Assembly: GCA_963817485.1 (NCBI GenBank)
Contig: CAWFOR010000021.1
Coordinates: 5,904-69,903, forward strand
Source of the DNA: Hyphomicrobium_A sp963817485
GTDB lineage: Bacteria; Pseudomonadota; Alphaproteobacteria; Rhizobiales; Hyphomicrobiaceae
Reading direction: 5' to 3'
Length of the DNA: 64,000 nt
Below, one piece after another: positions 10,445 through 19,449 of the stretch (positions are counted from its first letter, which is position 1; the number at the start of each line of letters is the position of its first letter). A program made the translations under genes and the position numbers. The notes below the pieces were generated by a model that saw nothing but the letters and a program-made list of their open reading frames with translations, did no database searches and was not told the origin of the DNA.

Positions 10445-11803
10445 TCATCCCGCTTTCGACTTACGCCGCCCCATCATGGCGCGGAACTTCGCCGCCCAGC
10501 CGGGCCGCTCCTCCTGGGCCGAGCGCGCGAGCGCGAGTGCGCCCGCCGCCACGTCTTTGGTGATGACGCTGCCCGATCCGATGTAGGCGCCGTCCCCGAT
10601 CTTGACCGGGGCAACGAGCGAGGAGTTGGAGCCGATGAAGGCACCTGGGCCGATCACGGTGCGATGCTTGTTGAAGCCGTCGTAGTTGCAGAAGATGGTG
10701 CCGGCCCCGATGTTGGCGCCGCCGCCGACGTCACCGTCGCCGACGTAGGAAAGGTGATTGGCCTTGGCGCCCTCGCCCAGCGTCGAATTCTTGATCTCGA
10801 CGAAATTGCCGACGTGCACGCGCGGCCCCAGATCGGCACCGGGCCGCAGCCGCGCGAACGGCCCGACCCGCGCACCGGGCCCGATATGCGAACGCTCGAT
10901 ATGGCAGTTGGCTTTGATCTCGGCGCCGTCCTCCACGCTCACGCCCGGCCCGAAGAACACGTTCGGCTCGATGATGACGTCGCGGCCGAGCTTGGTGTCG
11001 TAGGCGAGCCAGACCGTCTCCGGCGCGATCAGCGTAGCGCCCTCGCGCATGGCGCTCAGGCGAGCGCGCGTCTGGAAGATCGCTTCCGCCGCGGCGAGCT
11101 GATCGCGCGAGTTGACGCCCAGCACCTCCTCCTCCGCGCAGACGACGACTCCGGCGCGCACGGCGCCCTTCCGCGCAATCTCGACGGCGTCGGTCAGATA
11201 GAACTCACCCTTCGCGTTGGCATTGCCGATGCGGCCGAGAACTCCGAGCAGGTCGTCAAGGCGGAAGCCCATGACGCCCGAGTTGCAGAGGCGGATGCGG
11301 CGCTCGCTCTCGCTCGCGTCCCTCTCCTCGCGGATGGCCATGAGCCAGCCGCCGGGGTCGGTCAGGAGGCGTCCATATCCAGTTGGATCGGCCGCCTCGA
11401 ACCCGAGCACGGCGATGCCGGCGCCCTGATCGAGGCTCCCCATCACTCGCCGCAGCGCATCCGTCGTGAGCAGCGGTGTGTCGGCGTAGAGCACAAGCAC
11501 ATCGCCCTTGTGCTGCGCCAACGCTTCACGTGCCGTGAGCACCGCGTCTGCCGTGCCCTTGCGCTCGGCTTGTACGAACACCTGGGCCGTCGGTGCCTCG
11601 CGCAGCGCTTCCGCCCGCACATCCTCCATGCCGGGCCCGATCACGACCGCGAGCGACTGCGGGGCGAGCTCACGTGCGAGCGCGAGAACGTGGCCCAGCA
11701 TCGAGCGGCCGGCGATTTTGTGCAGCACCTTCGGCAGCGCCGACTTCATGCGCGTGCCTTCGCCGGCGGCGAGAACGACGATGAGCAGCGGGCGGGGAGA
11801 CAT
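10445..11803 (-). CDS. glmU: Bifunctional N-acetylglucosamine-1-phosphate uridyltransferase / glucosamine-1-phosphate acetyltransferase
   Basis: GlmU performs the last two steps of UDP-GlcNAc synthesis. The N-terminal pyrophosphorylase domain has the signature LAAGEGTRMKSALPKVLH (residues about 10-27) and the sugar-binding YADTPLL. The C-terminal acetyltransferase is a left-handed beta helix of hexapeptide repeats (IEPNVFFGPGVSVEDGAEI onward), with the catalytic region NFVEIKNS ... HLSYVGD. The length, 452 residues, is standard. The ATG at 11803 was chosen because the family begins only a few residues before LAAGEG. It is upstream of glmS on the same strand, giving a glmU-glmS pair. Confidence 0.97.
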   Translation of the reverse strand: MSPRPLLIVVLAAGEGTRMKSALPKVLHKIAGRSMLGHVLALARELAPQSLAVVIGPGMEDVRAEALREAPTAQVFVQAERKGTADAVLTAREALAQHKGDVLVLYADTPLLTTDALRRVMGSLDQGAGIAVLGFEAADPTGYGRLLTDPGGWLMAIREERDASESERRIRLCNSGVMGFRLDDLLGVLGRIGNANAKGEFYLTDAVEIARKGAVRAGVVVCAEEEVLGVNSRDQLAAAEAIFQTRARLSAMREGATLIAPETVWLAYDTKLGRDVIIEPNVFFGPGVSVEDGAEIKANCHIERSHIGPGARVGPFARLRPGADLGPRVHVGNFVEIKNSTLGEGAKANHLSYVGDGDVGGGANIGAGTIFCNYDGFNKHRTVIGPGAFIGSNSSLVAPVKIGDGAYIGSGSVITKDVAAGALALARSAQEERPGWAAKFRAMMGRRKSKAG

Positions 11804-12209
11804 CCGGCCTCGGGGTTCGGGTGGATCGGGATGCACGGTAACTATATTGGCACAGTCAGCGCGAGCGACCGGAAGAGAGCAAATTTCATACCGTCCGTCT
11901 TGGGGCGCGAACAAGACGGGCGAAAATTGCCGCTGCAGGCGCCTCCCTGCCCGTCACGCCTTGTTGCAATCCCATCACAGCGGCTGTCGCAAGCCCTTTG
12001 ATTCGTTGGGCGGCGCGAGCCGGCCCTCATCGTCCACAGGCTGAGCGCCCAATTCCGGGCCCCTGCGTTGACCCAAACTGAGAGACTCACCGACCATCCA
12101 ACTCGATTCCCTGGCAATCCGGTAGCGTTCAGGTGGTTTTGCGCGTTTGTGAAAGCAAGAGAATCGGGCTCAACCCTCGAACGTCCAAACCCTCGGAAGC
12201 GGAAAAGCG
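11804..12209. other. Divergent intergenic region without a gene
   Basis: These 406 bp separate glmU from a rightward envelope gene and must hold both promoters. No ORF with coding character, hairpin with T-run or known operator was seen. Confidence 0.5.
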
Positions 12210-13055
12210 ATGCCGGACAGAACCCAGAAGCCGCGCCGTAAAATCTTCAACGCCTACGTCCTGTTTTGGATCTTCGGGGCCATGTTCGCGGCGATCTACC
12301 TCGCCGTCGTCGGCACCCACCCGGACATGTTCGCCAGCGCGCCGAGCGGCCCCGATCTGGAGCAGCAGCTCGCGCAGACCCAACGCGACGTGACGCGGGT
12401 CGTTGCCGACCTCGATCCCCTCAAGGACAGCGTCGGGCAGATCAAGACCGACGTCGACAACCTGAAGACGGCCCAACAGCAGGCGAGCGACCGCGATCAG
12501 CAGATCCTGGAGAAGGTGGCGTCGCTCGAGGCCACGGTGACGCAGCCCAAGGTCGCGCAGGCCGAGCCGCCTCCGGCCGCCAAGCAGCAGATGGCGCACA
12601 AGACGATCGGGGGCGGCCCAAAGGGCTCGGAGGATGTCGTCGCCGTGGTGCCGACGGAAGCTGCGCACCCGCAGGAAGTCGCTGTGGTGGCGCCGATCAA
12701 GCCCAAGAAGGCCGCCACGCCGGCGAAGAGCACCGCCATCGAGACGGGCAGCATCGCTCACAAGGATGAGAAGGCTGCTGCGCCGGCGGCCAAACCGCAG
12801 GTGGCTCTACTGCTCGGCAGCGCGCCGTCCGTCGATGCGGTGAAGCTCAACTGGTCGATCCTCAACGACCGCCATGGCGACGCCGTGCGCAACCTGCATC
12901 CGCGCTACGTGGCACAGGGCAAGGGCGCGGAGCGGTCGTATGCCCTGCTCGCGGGTCCGGTGGACTCGCCCGAGCAGGCCAAGACGCTGTGCAAGCTGAT
13001 GCTGGATCGCGGCTTTGCTTGCGAGGTCAGCACCTACCGCGGCACCGCGTTCTAG
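12210..13055 (+). CDS. Membrane-anchored coiled-coil protein with SPOR-like C-terminus
   Basis: A 281-residue protein with one N-terminal membrane segment (YVLFWIFGAMFAAIYLAVVG). A coiled coil follows (about residues 50-110, LEQQLAQTQRDVTRVVADL), then an Ala/Pro/Lys-rich linker. The C-terminal 75 residues (LNWSILNDRHGDAVRNLHPRY ... YALLAGPVDSPEQAKTLCKL) look like a SPOR-type repeat. The topology predicts a short cytoplasmic tail with most of the protein in the periplasm, which fits an envelope or division-linked role. It ends 12 bp before the end of the convergent zinc-peptidase gene. No specific family name is recognised. Confidence 0.75.
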   Translation: MPDRTQKPRRKIFNAYVLFWIFGAMFAAIYLAVVGTHPDMFASAPSGPDLEQQLAQTQRDVTRVVADLDPLKDSVGQIKTDVDNLKTAQQQASDRDQQILEKVASLEATVTQPKVAQAEPPPAAKQQMAHKTIGGGPKGSEDVVAVVPTEAAHPQEVAVVAPIKPKKAATPAKSTAIETGSIAHKDEKAAAPAAKPQVALLLGSAPSVDAVKLNWSILNDRHGDAVRNLHPRYVAQGKGAERSYALLAGPVDSPEQAKTLCKLMLDRGFACEVSTYRGTAF

Positions 13056-13067
13056 GCTCCGGCTAAC

Positions 13068-13841
13068 TCAGAGATTGGCGGCGGAGAACGTATCGCACGC
13101 CTGCAGGCTGCCGCTTTGCAGGCCGCGCTCGAACCAGCGCACGCGCTGCTGCGAGCTTCCGTGCACACCCTCCACGGCACCGGGCTTGCCTGTCGCATCG
13201 AGCAAGCTGTCGTCGCCGATGCTGGCAATGACCGCTCGCATGTCCGCCCGGAAGCGGTCGGACTTTGCCCACGCGTCGCTCGCCTGAATCCACACGCCCG
13301 CGTAGCAATCGGCCTCGAGCTCGAAGCGGCGCGAGAATTCGACGCGATTGCGCGGCGACGACCGCACCACGTAGTCGAGATACCGGAACCGCCCGAAGAT
13401 GTTCTGGATGTGGTGGCCGATCTCGTGCCCGATGAGGAAGGTGATGCCCGCCTCACCCTCTGGTCCGAACCGCGACATCAGGTGGTTCGCCGCATCGACG
13501 CCTACGAACACCGTGGCATTGCCGCTGCAGTAGGCCGGCCCATCGCCAGAATAGAGGCCGAAGCAGTTGGACGGCGCGAGGTGCGTCACGAAGCGCACAT
13601 TCACGTTGCCGACCTCGAGCGCATCTGTTGCGACGAGCCGCTTCCAGGTGGCGATAGAATCATCGAGCGCGCGGGCAACGATGGCCCGCAGCCGCAGCTC
13701 GGGCGGCGGAACGCCGCTCTCGGAGGCCGCGATCGGGGCATCGATTGTGGTCGTCAGGTAGGGCTCGCCCGCCCACGCAAAGGTCGTCGTGGCGACTGCG
13801 GCCGCCGAAAGAAGCCCGGTAGCGATCAGTGCGCAGCGCAT
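13068..13841 (-). CDS. Neutral zinc metallopeptidase (YpfJ-like), secreted
   Basis: A 257-residue protein with an N-terminal signal peptide ending near TTFAWA and the zinc-binding helix HEIGHHIQNIFGRF at about residue 137 (HExxH). Flanking family residues are visible: the cysteine-containing FGLYSGDGPAYCSGNATVFV before it, and FELEADCYAGVWI after it, the latter supplying the third metal-ligand region. It belongs to the putative neutral zinc metallopeptidase family (Pfam Zn_peptidase, PF04228). It is a tandem paralogue of the next gene, on the same strand with about 100 bp between them. Substrates are unknown in this family. Confidence 0.85.
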   Translation of the reverse strand: MRCALIATGLLSAAAVATTTFAWAGEPYLTTTIDAPIAASESGVPPPELRLRAIVARALDDSIATWKRLVATDALEVGNVNVRFVTHLAPSNCFGLYSGDGPAYCSGNATVFVGVDAANHLMSRFGPEGEAGITFLIGHEIGHHIQNIFGRFRYLDYVVRSSPRNRVEFSRRFELEADCYAGVWIQASDAWAKSDRFRADMRAVIASIGDDSLLDATGKPGAVEGVHGSSQQRVRWFERGLQSGSLQACDTFSAANL

Positions 13842-13942
13842 GCGAGCGCCAACCTCACCCCTGGGCCCTGCTCTGGCCCATCACCACTCAATTCCGCCAG
13901 CTCGCCGGTCGTTCCCCTCATCCCCCGCGACGCGTTTGCCAC

Positions 13943-14905
13943 TCAGGGGCTGCTGCTGAACGTGTCGCACGAGTTGATGTCGCCCGACTCCAACCCCGCC
14001 TTGAACCATTTGACCCTCTGCGCGGAGGTGCCGTGCGTGAACGATTCCGGCACGACGCGTCCCTGCGTCCGCTTCTGGATCATGTCGTCGCCGATCTGGC
14101 TCGCCGCGTTGAGGCCGGCCTCGACGTCGCCCGGCTGCAGCCGCTTCTTCAACTGATCGTTGAGGTTCGCCCACACGCCCGCGAAGCAGTCGGCCTGCAG
14201 CTCCATCCGCACCTGCAGCGCGTTGGCGGTGGCCTGGTCGGAGCTGTCCTTCAACTCCTGCACCTTGTCGGCGATGCCGAACAGCTTCTGCACGTGGTGG
14301 CCGACCTCGTGGGCGATCACGTAGGCCTGGGCAAAGTCTCCAGGCGCGTTGAAGCGGCGCTTCAACTGATCGTAGAAGGCGAGGTCGATGTAGACCTTGC
14401 GGTCGAGCGGGCAGTAGAACGGGCCCATGGCGGCGACGCCGACGCCGCAGGCCGTGCGCGTCGCGTCCGTGAACAGCACCATCTGCGGATCGACGTACTT
14501 CTTCCCGATGCTCGCGAACTCCCGCGTCCACACGTCCTCGGTGTCGGCCAGCACCTGCGACACGAACCGCTTCATGTCGTCCTCGGTTTGCACCGACGTG
14601 CCGCCCGGCAGTCCGGGAATGTCGGTCGGCGAACGGCGCGCGGCCGGACCCGGGCGCTCCTGTTGCTCGGACTGCGGGAGCTGCACTTGCGGGAAGTTGC
14701 CTTCGCTCAGGAGCTCGAGCGGGTTGATGCCCATGGCCCACAGGATGAGGCCGATGACGAGGAGGGTGCCGAGGCTGCCGCCGGTGAGCGGGATCTGGAC
14801 GGTGCGTCCCTCGCCGCCGCCGCCCGGGAAGGGAAACATCGGGCCGCCTTGGCCGCGCCGGTCCTCTACGTTGTCGCTTTCGCGGTCGTCCTCGCCGTAG
14901 CGCAT
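13943..14905 (-). CDS. Neutral zinc metallopeptidase (YpfJ-like), membrane-anchored
   Basis: A 320-residue paralogue of the preceding gene and closer to the standard YpfJ layout. It has a charged N-terminus with a Gly-rich stretch, one membrane segment (GSLGTLLVIGLILWAMGI, about residues 43-60) and a Pro/Gln linker. The peptidase domain carries TACGVGVAAMGPFYCPLDRKVYID, HEVGHHVQKLFGI (HExxH) and MELQADCFAGVWA. The domain should face the periplasm. The two genes probably arose by tandem duplication, one copy then exchanging the membrane anchor for a cleavable signal. Catalytic residues are intact in both. Confidence 0.88.
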   Translation of the reverse strand: MRYGEDDRESDNVEDRRGQGGPMFPFPGGGGEGRTVQIPLTGGSLGTLLVIGLILWAMGINPLELLSEGNFPQVQLPQSEQQERPGPAARRSPTDIPGLPGGTSVQTEDDMKRFVSQVLADTEDVWTREFASIGKKYVDPQMVLFTDATRTACGVGVAAMGPFYCPLDRKVYIDLAFYDQLKRRFNAPGDFAQAYVIAHEVGHHVQKLFGIADKVQELKDSSDQATANALQVRMELQADCFAGVWANLNDQLKKRLQPGDVEAGLNAASQIGDDMIQKRTQGRVVPESFTHGTSAQRVKWFKAGLESGDINSCDTFSSSP

Positions 14906-15037
14906 GCCTCACTCCGCCGTTGCCGCCGGCATCCGCCTCGGAGCGCCGAAGGTCGCCGGCGGATGCTGCGTTTGCGTCATTGTGCGCGGATTATCCGCGG
15001 TGACAAGTGCCCGATGGTGCAGGCAATCGAAGACTGT

Positions 15038-16495
15038 TCACGACGCGGTCTTGACGGGCAGCGGCGGCGGCAGCGCGGGGGCCGCTACGGCTTGCGGGGC
15101 GACCGCCTTTGCCTTGGCAAGCGGCTTCAGCAAGGCGCGCACGCCGCGCGAAGCCGCGATCGTGCCCTCGTTGGCGAAGGCCTCATGGTTTTTCTCGATC
15201 TCTTTCAAATCGTAGCGATAATTGACCATCAGTCCGAAGGCCTCGGCGAGGCTCTTGGGCGAGGCATCCGCCATCCAGTTGACGCGCTCGAGCCGCGCCC
15301 CATTGCCGAGATGGAAGCGAGCAACCGCGTCGACCGGCTTGCCGTCGCGGCGCTTGGCCTCGAGGAAGTAATAGGCGGCGAGCGCGAGCAGCCCCGATTT
15401 GCGCCCGCTCTCATCGTCCTCCTCTTCCGGCTCGGATGGCGCAGGGGCTGGCGCGTCCTCCAGGATCGTGCGCGCCAGCTCCGATATCGCTTCCGGCACG
15501 TCCGCCTCGCGGCCCTCGGCGGCCCGCGCCGTCCACGCCGCAAACCCGGGTACGGGCGAGAGCGTGACAAAGGTCTTGAGGCGGGGCTCCTCGCGCGCGA
15601 GCTCCTCGACGACCTGCTTCAACAGGAAGTTGCCGAACGAGATGCCACGCAGTCCGTCCTGGCAGTTAGAGATCGAATAAAACACCGCGGTGGTAGGGGC
15701 GTCGGCCGCCGCATCGGTCAGCGGCTCGTCGAGCACCTCCCCGATCGCCTCGGGGACGTCGCCCATCAGCGCCACCTCGACGAACACGAGCGGCTCGTCG
15801 ACGAGCGAGGGATGGAAGAATGCAAAGCAGCGCCGGTCGGCCGGATCGAGGCGGCGGCGCAGGTCGTCCCAGCTCTTGATCTCGTGCACGGCCTCGTAGC
15901 GGATGATCTTTTCCAGAATCGCCGCCGGCGTGTTCCAGTCGACGCGCCGCAGCACGAGAAAGCCGCGGTTGAACCACGCGTAAAGCAGCCGGCGCAGGTC
16001 GGCGTCGACGGCGGCGAGCGCGGGATCGTCCTCAAGTGGAGCCGCGAGCAGGTCGCAGCGCATGGCGACGATCTGCGCGGTGGCGCCGGGCGCCAGGTTG
16101 AGGCGGCGGAAGAATTCGAGCCGCGGGCTGTCCAGCGTCTTCTGCAGGCGCGCGAGCGTCACGTCGCCGGGATCGTCGAGATAGGCCTGCGCTGCGGCAG
16201 CGACGCGATCCGGGTCGGGGCGCAGCTCGGTCGCGAGAAAGCGGAAGAACGTGAGCCGGTCGTCGGCGTCGAGTTGTGCGTACCGGGCGAGCAGCTCGCT
16301 CGCGAGGGCGACGCCCGAGGCTTCGCCGCGCCCGGAGATGAGCACGCGCGCCAGCTCCTCGACGTCGGCTTCGGCGCCGGCGCCGAACAGCGAGCGCGGC
16401 AGCAGCGCGCGCCCCTGGTCGGCGATGGTCGAGAGCAGCTCCTGCAGGAAAGAAACGTTCACGACTTCAAGACCTTCCACCCCCTGCCCGCGCAT
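15038..16495 (-). CDS. Malonyl-CoA decarboxylase
   Basis: This enzyme converts malonyl-CoA to acetyl-CoA and CO2. The 485 residues show the all-helical N-terminal domain (about 1-170) and a GNAT-like catalytic domain. Family motifs are FFHPSLVDEPLVFVEVAL, AVFYSISNCQDGLRGISFGN (containing the catalytic serine region) and ARFHLGNGARLERVNWMAD (the catalytic histidine region). A Glu-rich acidic insert interrupts the C-terminal part (PEEEDDESGRKSG). The ATG at 16495 gives the full length; a GTG at 16459 (VNVSFLQELL) is an alternative start. Here it is followed by a small monooxygenase-fold gene rather than malonate transport or malonyl-CoA synthetase genes. Confidence 0.9.
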   Translation of the reverse strand: MRGQGVEGLEVVNVSFLQELLSTIADQGRALLPRSLFGAGAEADVEELARVLISGRGEASGVALASELLARYAQLDADDRLTFFRFLATELRPDPDRVAAAAQAYLDDPGDVTLARLQKTLDSPRLEFFRRLNLAPGATAQIVAMRCDLLAAPLEDDPALAAVDADLRRLLYAWFNRGFLVLRRVDWNTPAAILEKIIRYEAVHEIKSWDDLRRRLDPADRRCFAFFHPSLVDEPLVFVEVALMGDVPEAIGEVLDEPLTDAAADAPTTAVFYSISNCQDGLRGISFGNFLLKQVVEELAREEPRLKTFVTLSPVPGFAAWTARAAEGREADVPEAISELARTILEDAPAPAPSEPEEEDDESGRKSGLLALAAYYFLEAKRRDGKPVDAVARFHLGNGARLERVNWMADASPKSLAEAFGLMVNYRYDLKEIEKNHEAFANEGTIAASRGVRALLKPLAKAKAVAPQAVAAPALPPPLPVKTAS

Positions 16496-16546
16496 CCGAC
16501 CGGTTCGCGGCTCACCACCCGCAAGTAATGCGGATCGGGCCGCCGC

Positions 16547-16864
16547 TCAAGCGGTGTTCGACAGCACGACCCCCTCGTACGTCAGCACGCGCCGCGACCG
16601 CGTCCAGGGATCGGCGAGAATGCGGAACTCGGCATAGTGCGGCAACTCGCGATGCTGAAGGTAAGCCGCCTCATCGTCGTAGACCTGATAGAGCAGGAAG
16701 GCGGTGCCATCGACGGGATCGAGGCAGACGTCGTAGCGGCGGCAGCCGGGCTCGCGCTCGATGCACATGCGGGCATAGGTGATGAGCGCCGCGCGCATGT
16801 CGTCCTGGTAGGCGCGCTCCACCTCCAGGAAGACGAGGACGACGAACATATCCTGCTGCTTCAT
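16547..16864 (-). CDS. Antibiotic biosynthesis monooxygenase (ABM) fold protein
   Basis: A 105-residue ferredoxin-like protein of the ABM/dimeric alpha-beta barrel superfamily. It has the alternating beta/alpha layout MFVVLVFLEV, a helix with MRAALITYARMCIEREPGC, CRRYDVCLDP, FLLYQVYDDEAAYLQHRELPHY and the C-terminal strand. Such small proteins are cofactor-independent monooxygenases, isomerases (LsrG-like) or haem-degrading enzymes; none can be assigned here. It lies 51 bp upstream of the malonyl-CoA decarboxylase gene on the same strand and may be co-transcribed with it. Confidence 0.8.
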   Translation of the reverse strand: MKQQDMFVVLVFLEVERAYQDDMRAALITYARMCIEREPGCRRYDVCLDPVDGTAFLLYQVYDDEAAYLQHRELPHYAEFRILADPWTRSRRVLTYEGVVLSNTA

Positions 16865-17008
16865 GGACTCACCTGCGGCGCATTCGCGGCCGGCAGGTCC
16901 AAAGTGATTGCCGGCAATCGCGATTCATGAGGACATACGTCAACCATTCCTAAACCCGTTGCTGTGACACTTCGTTAACCATTCCGCCCCAACCCCGATC
17001 GTCTCCAC

Positions 17009-17500
17009 ATGGAAGCGCTGCCGAGCCCCGACCGCACCACCTCAAGCCTCGCCGAGGCGAACAACGATACCGGGCGGGTCGCCTTCTGTGGACCCTACGT
17101 GCTGTCCGCCATCACCGGCTACCCCATCAGCAAGGTCGAGGACGTGATCCGCGCGCAGCGCAACAGTACGCGCCGGACGGTCGTCAAAGGCACGGCGGCC
17201 GACGAGGTGGCGGAAGCGCTCGCCCAGTTCGACTACGAGATGACGCTGAAGCAAAGCTTCATGAGCCGGCCGCGCAAGGAGCGCCCCACGCTGTGGACGT
17301 GGATGCAGCGGCCGCGCAACGTCTGGGCCCACTACATCCTCGCCGTCCACAAGGGCAAGGAGGGGCACTGGATCCTCATCAAGGGCGTGAAGATGTGCGA
17401 CACCTACACCGAGGGCCGGTGGACCTTCGTGGTGGACGGCCCGCATCGCGGCGCGCGCATCATGGAGGTGTTCGAGGTCCGGCGCTCGCTCGGCGTGTGA
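17009..17500 (+). CDS. Putative C39/papain-like cysteine peptidase-fold protein
   Basis: A 163-residue protein without a signal peptide. Near residue 27 is a Cys-helix motif, RVAFCGPYVLSAITG, resembling the nucleophile elbow of C39-like and other papain-fold peptidases (CGP...). Near residue 120 a strand-His motif, GHWILIKG, fits the expected second catalytic residue, and a later Asp (VVDGPHRG) could complete a triad. Proteins of this look often occur in phage or mobile regions. It stands alone, 143 bp from the start of the ABM gene. Family assignment is from motif pattern only; peptidase activity is not demonstrated. Confidence 0.6.
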   Translation: MEALPSPDRTTSSLAEANNDTGRVAFCGPYVLSAITGYPISKVEDVIRAQRNSTRRTVVKGTAADEVAEALAQFDYEMTLKQSFMSRPRKERPTLWTWMQRPRNVWAHYILAVHKGKEGHWILIKGVKMCDTYTEGRWTFVVDGPHRGARIMEVFEVRRSLGV

Positions 17501-17550
17501 GCGCGGCAACGTTAATGCGCCGTTCAAGCGAGCGCTCGTACCGTCCCCCC

Positions 17551-18043
17551 ATGCGCAATCCAACAGAAGCTCTGCCAGCCCTGCTTTTTGCGGCGCTGCT
17601 TTTTTCGATCCCCGCCGCGGCGGACGACGCCGGCAAGATCAAGGCCTGCCTGAAGACAGAGCATGACGCGGGCCACACCGGACGGGACTGCATCGGCATC
17701 GTGTCCGATCCCTGCCTGCAGAAGCCTGGCAACGAGTCGACGCAGAGCATGGTTGAGTGCGTCGATCGCGAAACGAAAGTCTGGGACGATTTGCTTGAAC
17801 GCCGACTACCAGCGCCTGCTCGGCTCGCTGGAAGGCAAGGCCGCCGACAGCGTGCGCCAAGCGGAGCGCGCCTGGATCGCGGCGCGCGATGCCGACTGCA
17901 AGGTGCCCTACGATATCTACGAGGGCGGGACGATGGCGCGGCTCGACGGCGCGAGCTGCGTGCTCGACCATACCGCGACGCGCGTGCTGCAGTTGCACGT
18001 TTGGCAGGAGATGGCGCATCCGGAGGAAGGCGCGCCGCGGTGA
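17551..18043 (+). CDS. DUF1311 / LprI-type lysozyme-inhibitor-domain protein, one frameshift
   Basis: An exported protein with signal peptide MRNPTEALPALLFAALLFSI. The mature part has the cysteine pattern of the DUF1311 (LprI N-terminal) family: KACLKTEHDAGHTGRDCIG, DPCLQKPG, MVECVDRETKVWDDLL, NADYQRLLGSL, AERAWIAARDADC and a last Cys in DGASCVLD. The reading breaks at 17794-17798 (TTGCTTGAAC); deleting one base joins KVWDDLL to NADYQRLL in the family order. The ATG at 17551 precedes the signal peptide directly. LprI binds and inhibits lysozyme in mycobacteria; that role is not established for proteobacterial members. Confidence 0.8.
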
Positions 18044-18076
18044 TCGGAGCCAGGCTCGCGGTCCAAGTGTGCCGGC

Positions 18077-19021
18077 TCACGCTGCCTTGGGCGGTTTTGG
18101 CGGCACCACGCCGCACCATGGCCACGGGTTGAGCTTTCGGAATGCCTCGCGGTAAGCCAGCGACCGGAACCTGATGCCGTAGCTCATTGAGCCGCCGGCC
18201 CCGACCGAATGAAATGTCACGTTGTCGAAGTCGACGCCGTCGCGGTGCTCTTTGCAGTAGGGAACCGCGGGCACCAGCAGCGTCGCCGTTTCGTCGAAGG
18301 CCTTCACCAGCTTGGTGGCATCGGCGTACTTGACCTTCTTGGCAAACGGCTCGGTGCGCGTCGCCGGCTTGCCGCAGACACAGCAACCGGGCGGCCACTT
18401 GGCCTCCAGCACGCGCGCCCCGCGCTGCTTCACCGTCAGCAGCTCCTGGAGCTTGTCCCTCAGGTAATCCGGCGCCGAGGTGGGGAACGAGATGGTCTCG
18501 CCCGTGGCTGAGCGGATCTCGGGCCAGGGCGTCGGAGCCGCAAACCCGTACCTGGCCTCGTTGCTGATCTTATTGAGATCGGCGGTGACGAGCTTGTCAC
18601 CGGCAACATCGACGTACGCGCCGCAGCCCTGACACAACATGTTCCCGGCATCGCCGCTGTTTGCCTCCAGCGGGACTTGGCAGACGGGACAGGGACCATA
18701 CCCGCCACGTTTTCCGAAGAACGACGCAATGGTCATGACGGGTCCGACGACCGCAAGCGCGATGCCGAAGATCATGAGCAGCGGCGCCTCGTGGAACAGC
18801 CCGATGCCGTTCTGCACGATCCCCACGCCGATGACGCTCATGACGATGCCGACCGCCACGTTCTTCACCGTCGGCCAGATCGACGGCGTAAACGCAGAAT
18901 TCCTGGGCCACGGCAAAGCCCCCCGATGAACTTTCCCACCCCACAATGGCGCAGGTCGGCGGGGATTGGCAACGCCGAGGTGCGTAGCGGGCTGTCCGGC
19001 GCTTCTGCGCCGACGCTTCAC
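18077..19021 (-). CDS. Membrane protein with zinc-ribbon motif, unknown function
   Basis: A 314-residue protein. Its basic leader (residues 1-45) is followed by two hydrophobic segments (VAVGIVMSVIGVGIVQNGIGL; LLMIFGIALAVVGPVMTIASF). After these comes a four-cysteine zinc ribbon, CPVC ... CQGC (about residues 112-133), and a second Cys cluster, CCVCGKP (about 215), towards a soluble C-terminal half. The start is a GTG at 19021 that overlaps the stop of the upstream SRPBCC gene (GTGA), suggesting translational coupling; the leader is otherwise poorly supported, so the true start could lie closer to the first membrane segment. Not assigned to a named family. Confidence 0.65.
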   Translation of the reverse strand: MKRRRRSAGQPATHLGVANPRRPAPLWGGKVHRGALPWPRNSAFTPSIWPTVKNVAVGIVMSVIGVGIVQNGIGLFHEAPLLMIFGIALAVVGPVMTIASFFGKRGGYGPCPVCQVPLEANSGDAGNMLCQGCGAYVDVAGDKLVTADLNKISNEARYGFAAPTPWPEIRSATGETISFPTSAPDYLRDKLQELLTVKQRGARVLEAKWPPGCCVCGKPATRTEPFAKKVKYADATKLVKAFDETATLLVPAVPYCKEHRDGVDFDNVTFHSVGAGGSMSYGIRFRSLAYREAFRKLNPWPWCGVVPPKPPKAA

Positions 19022-19449
19022 TCGGCGCGCCGCTTCAGCGCGTCATTCATCGCGTTGAAGCCTCGCTTCGTGGCTGCCAACGCCGAGCCGCCCATGATAA
19101 GTGGCTCCAAAAGCCCGGAGAAATATTCGCCGTGGGTGAGCTGTGTCATGCGAGGGCCGGCTTGATCGAGAACGAAATAGTGCTCGCCCGCGAAAATCCA
19201 GCGGCCCAACACTACGCCGCGCCAGCGAAGCTCGCGCTCCAGCGAAGCGACCAGCACAGTCGGGTTAAAGGTCATCGCCGATTGGCCCGGCAGCGCGATT
19301 TGCACGCTGAGGCGGGCGCCAGGAGACGCCGGCCCGCTGATAGACCGAATGAATGGGTTCCACGCCGGCATCGCGGCAAAGTCGGTGAGGATCGCCCAGA
19401 CCTTGCTCACCGGAGCGTTGATGACGATTTGCGTTTCGATCTTGGCCAT
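19018..19449 (-). CDS. SRPBCC/START-like domain protein
   Basis: A 143-residue single-domain protein of the SRPBCC (polyketide cyclase / Bet v1-like) superfamily. The N-terminal strand IETQIVINAPVSKVWAILTD, the AWNPFIRSISG turn, TVLVASLERELRWRGVV and LTHGEYFSGLL are typical, and the C-terminal helix closes the ligand cavity (NAMNDALKRRAE). The ATG at 19449 was chosen because GGGAG lies about 8 bp upstream; an upstream ATG would add a non-conserved leader. The ligand is unknown. The stop overlaps the start of the downstream membrane-protein gene. Confidence 0.82.
   Translation of the reverse strand: MAKIETQIVINAPVSKVWAILTDFAAMPAWNPFIRSISGPASPGARLSVQIALPGQSAMTFNPTVLVASLERELRWRGVVLGRWIFAGEHYFVLDQAGPRMTQLTHGEYFSGLLEPLIMGGSALAATKRGFNAMNDALKRRAE

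Noticed and set aside
10301..12001. 566-codon plus-strand frame
   Set aside because: Antisense over the intact glmU gene; no motifs of its own.
13829..16528. 899-codon plus-strand open frame
   Set aside because: Antisense to the zinc peptidases and malonyl-CoA decarboxylase, whose family motifs are clear; no family resemblance itself.
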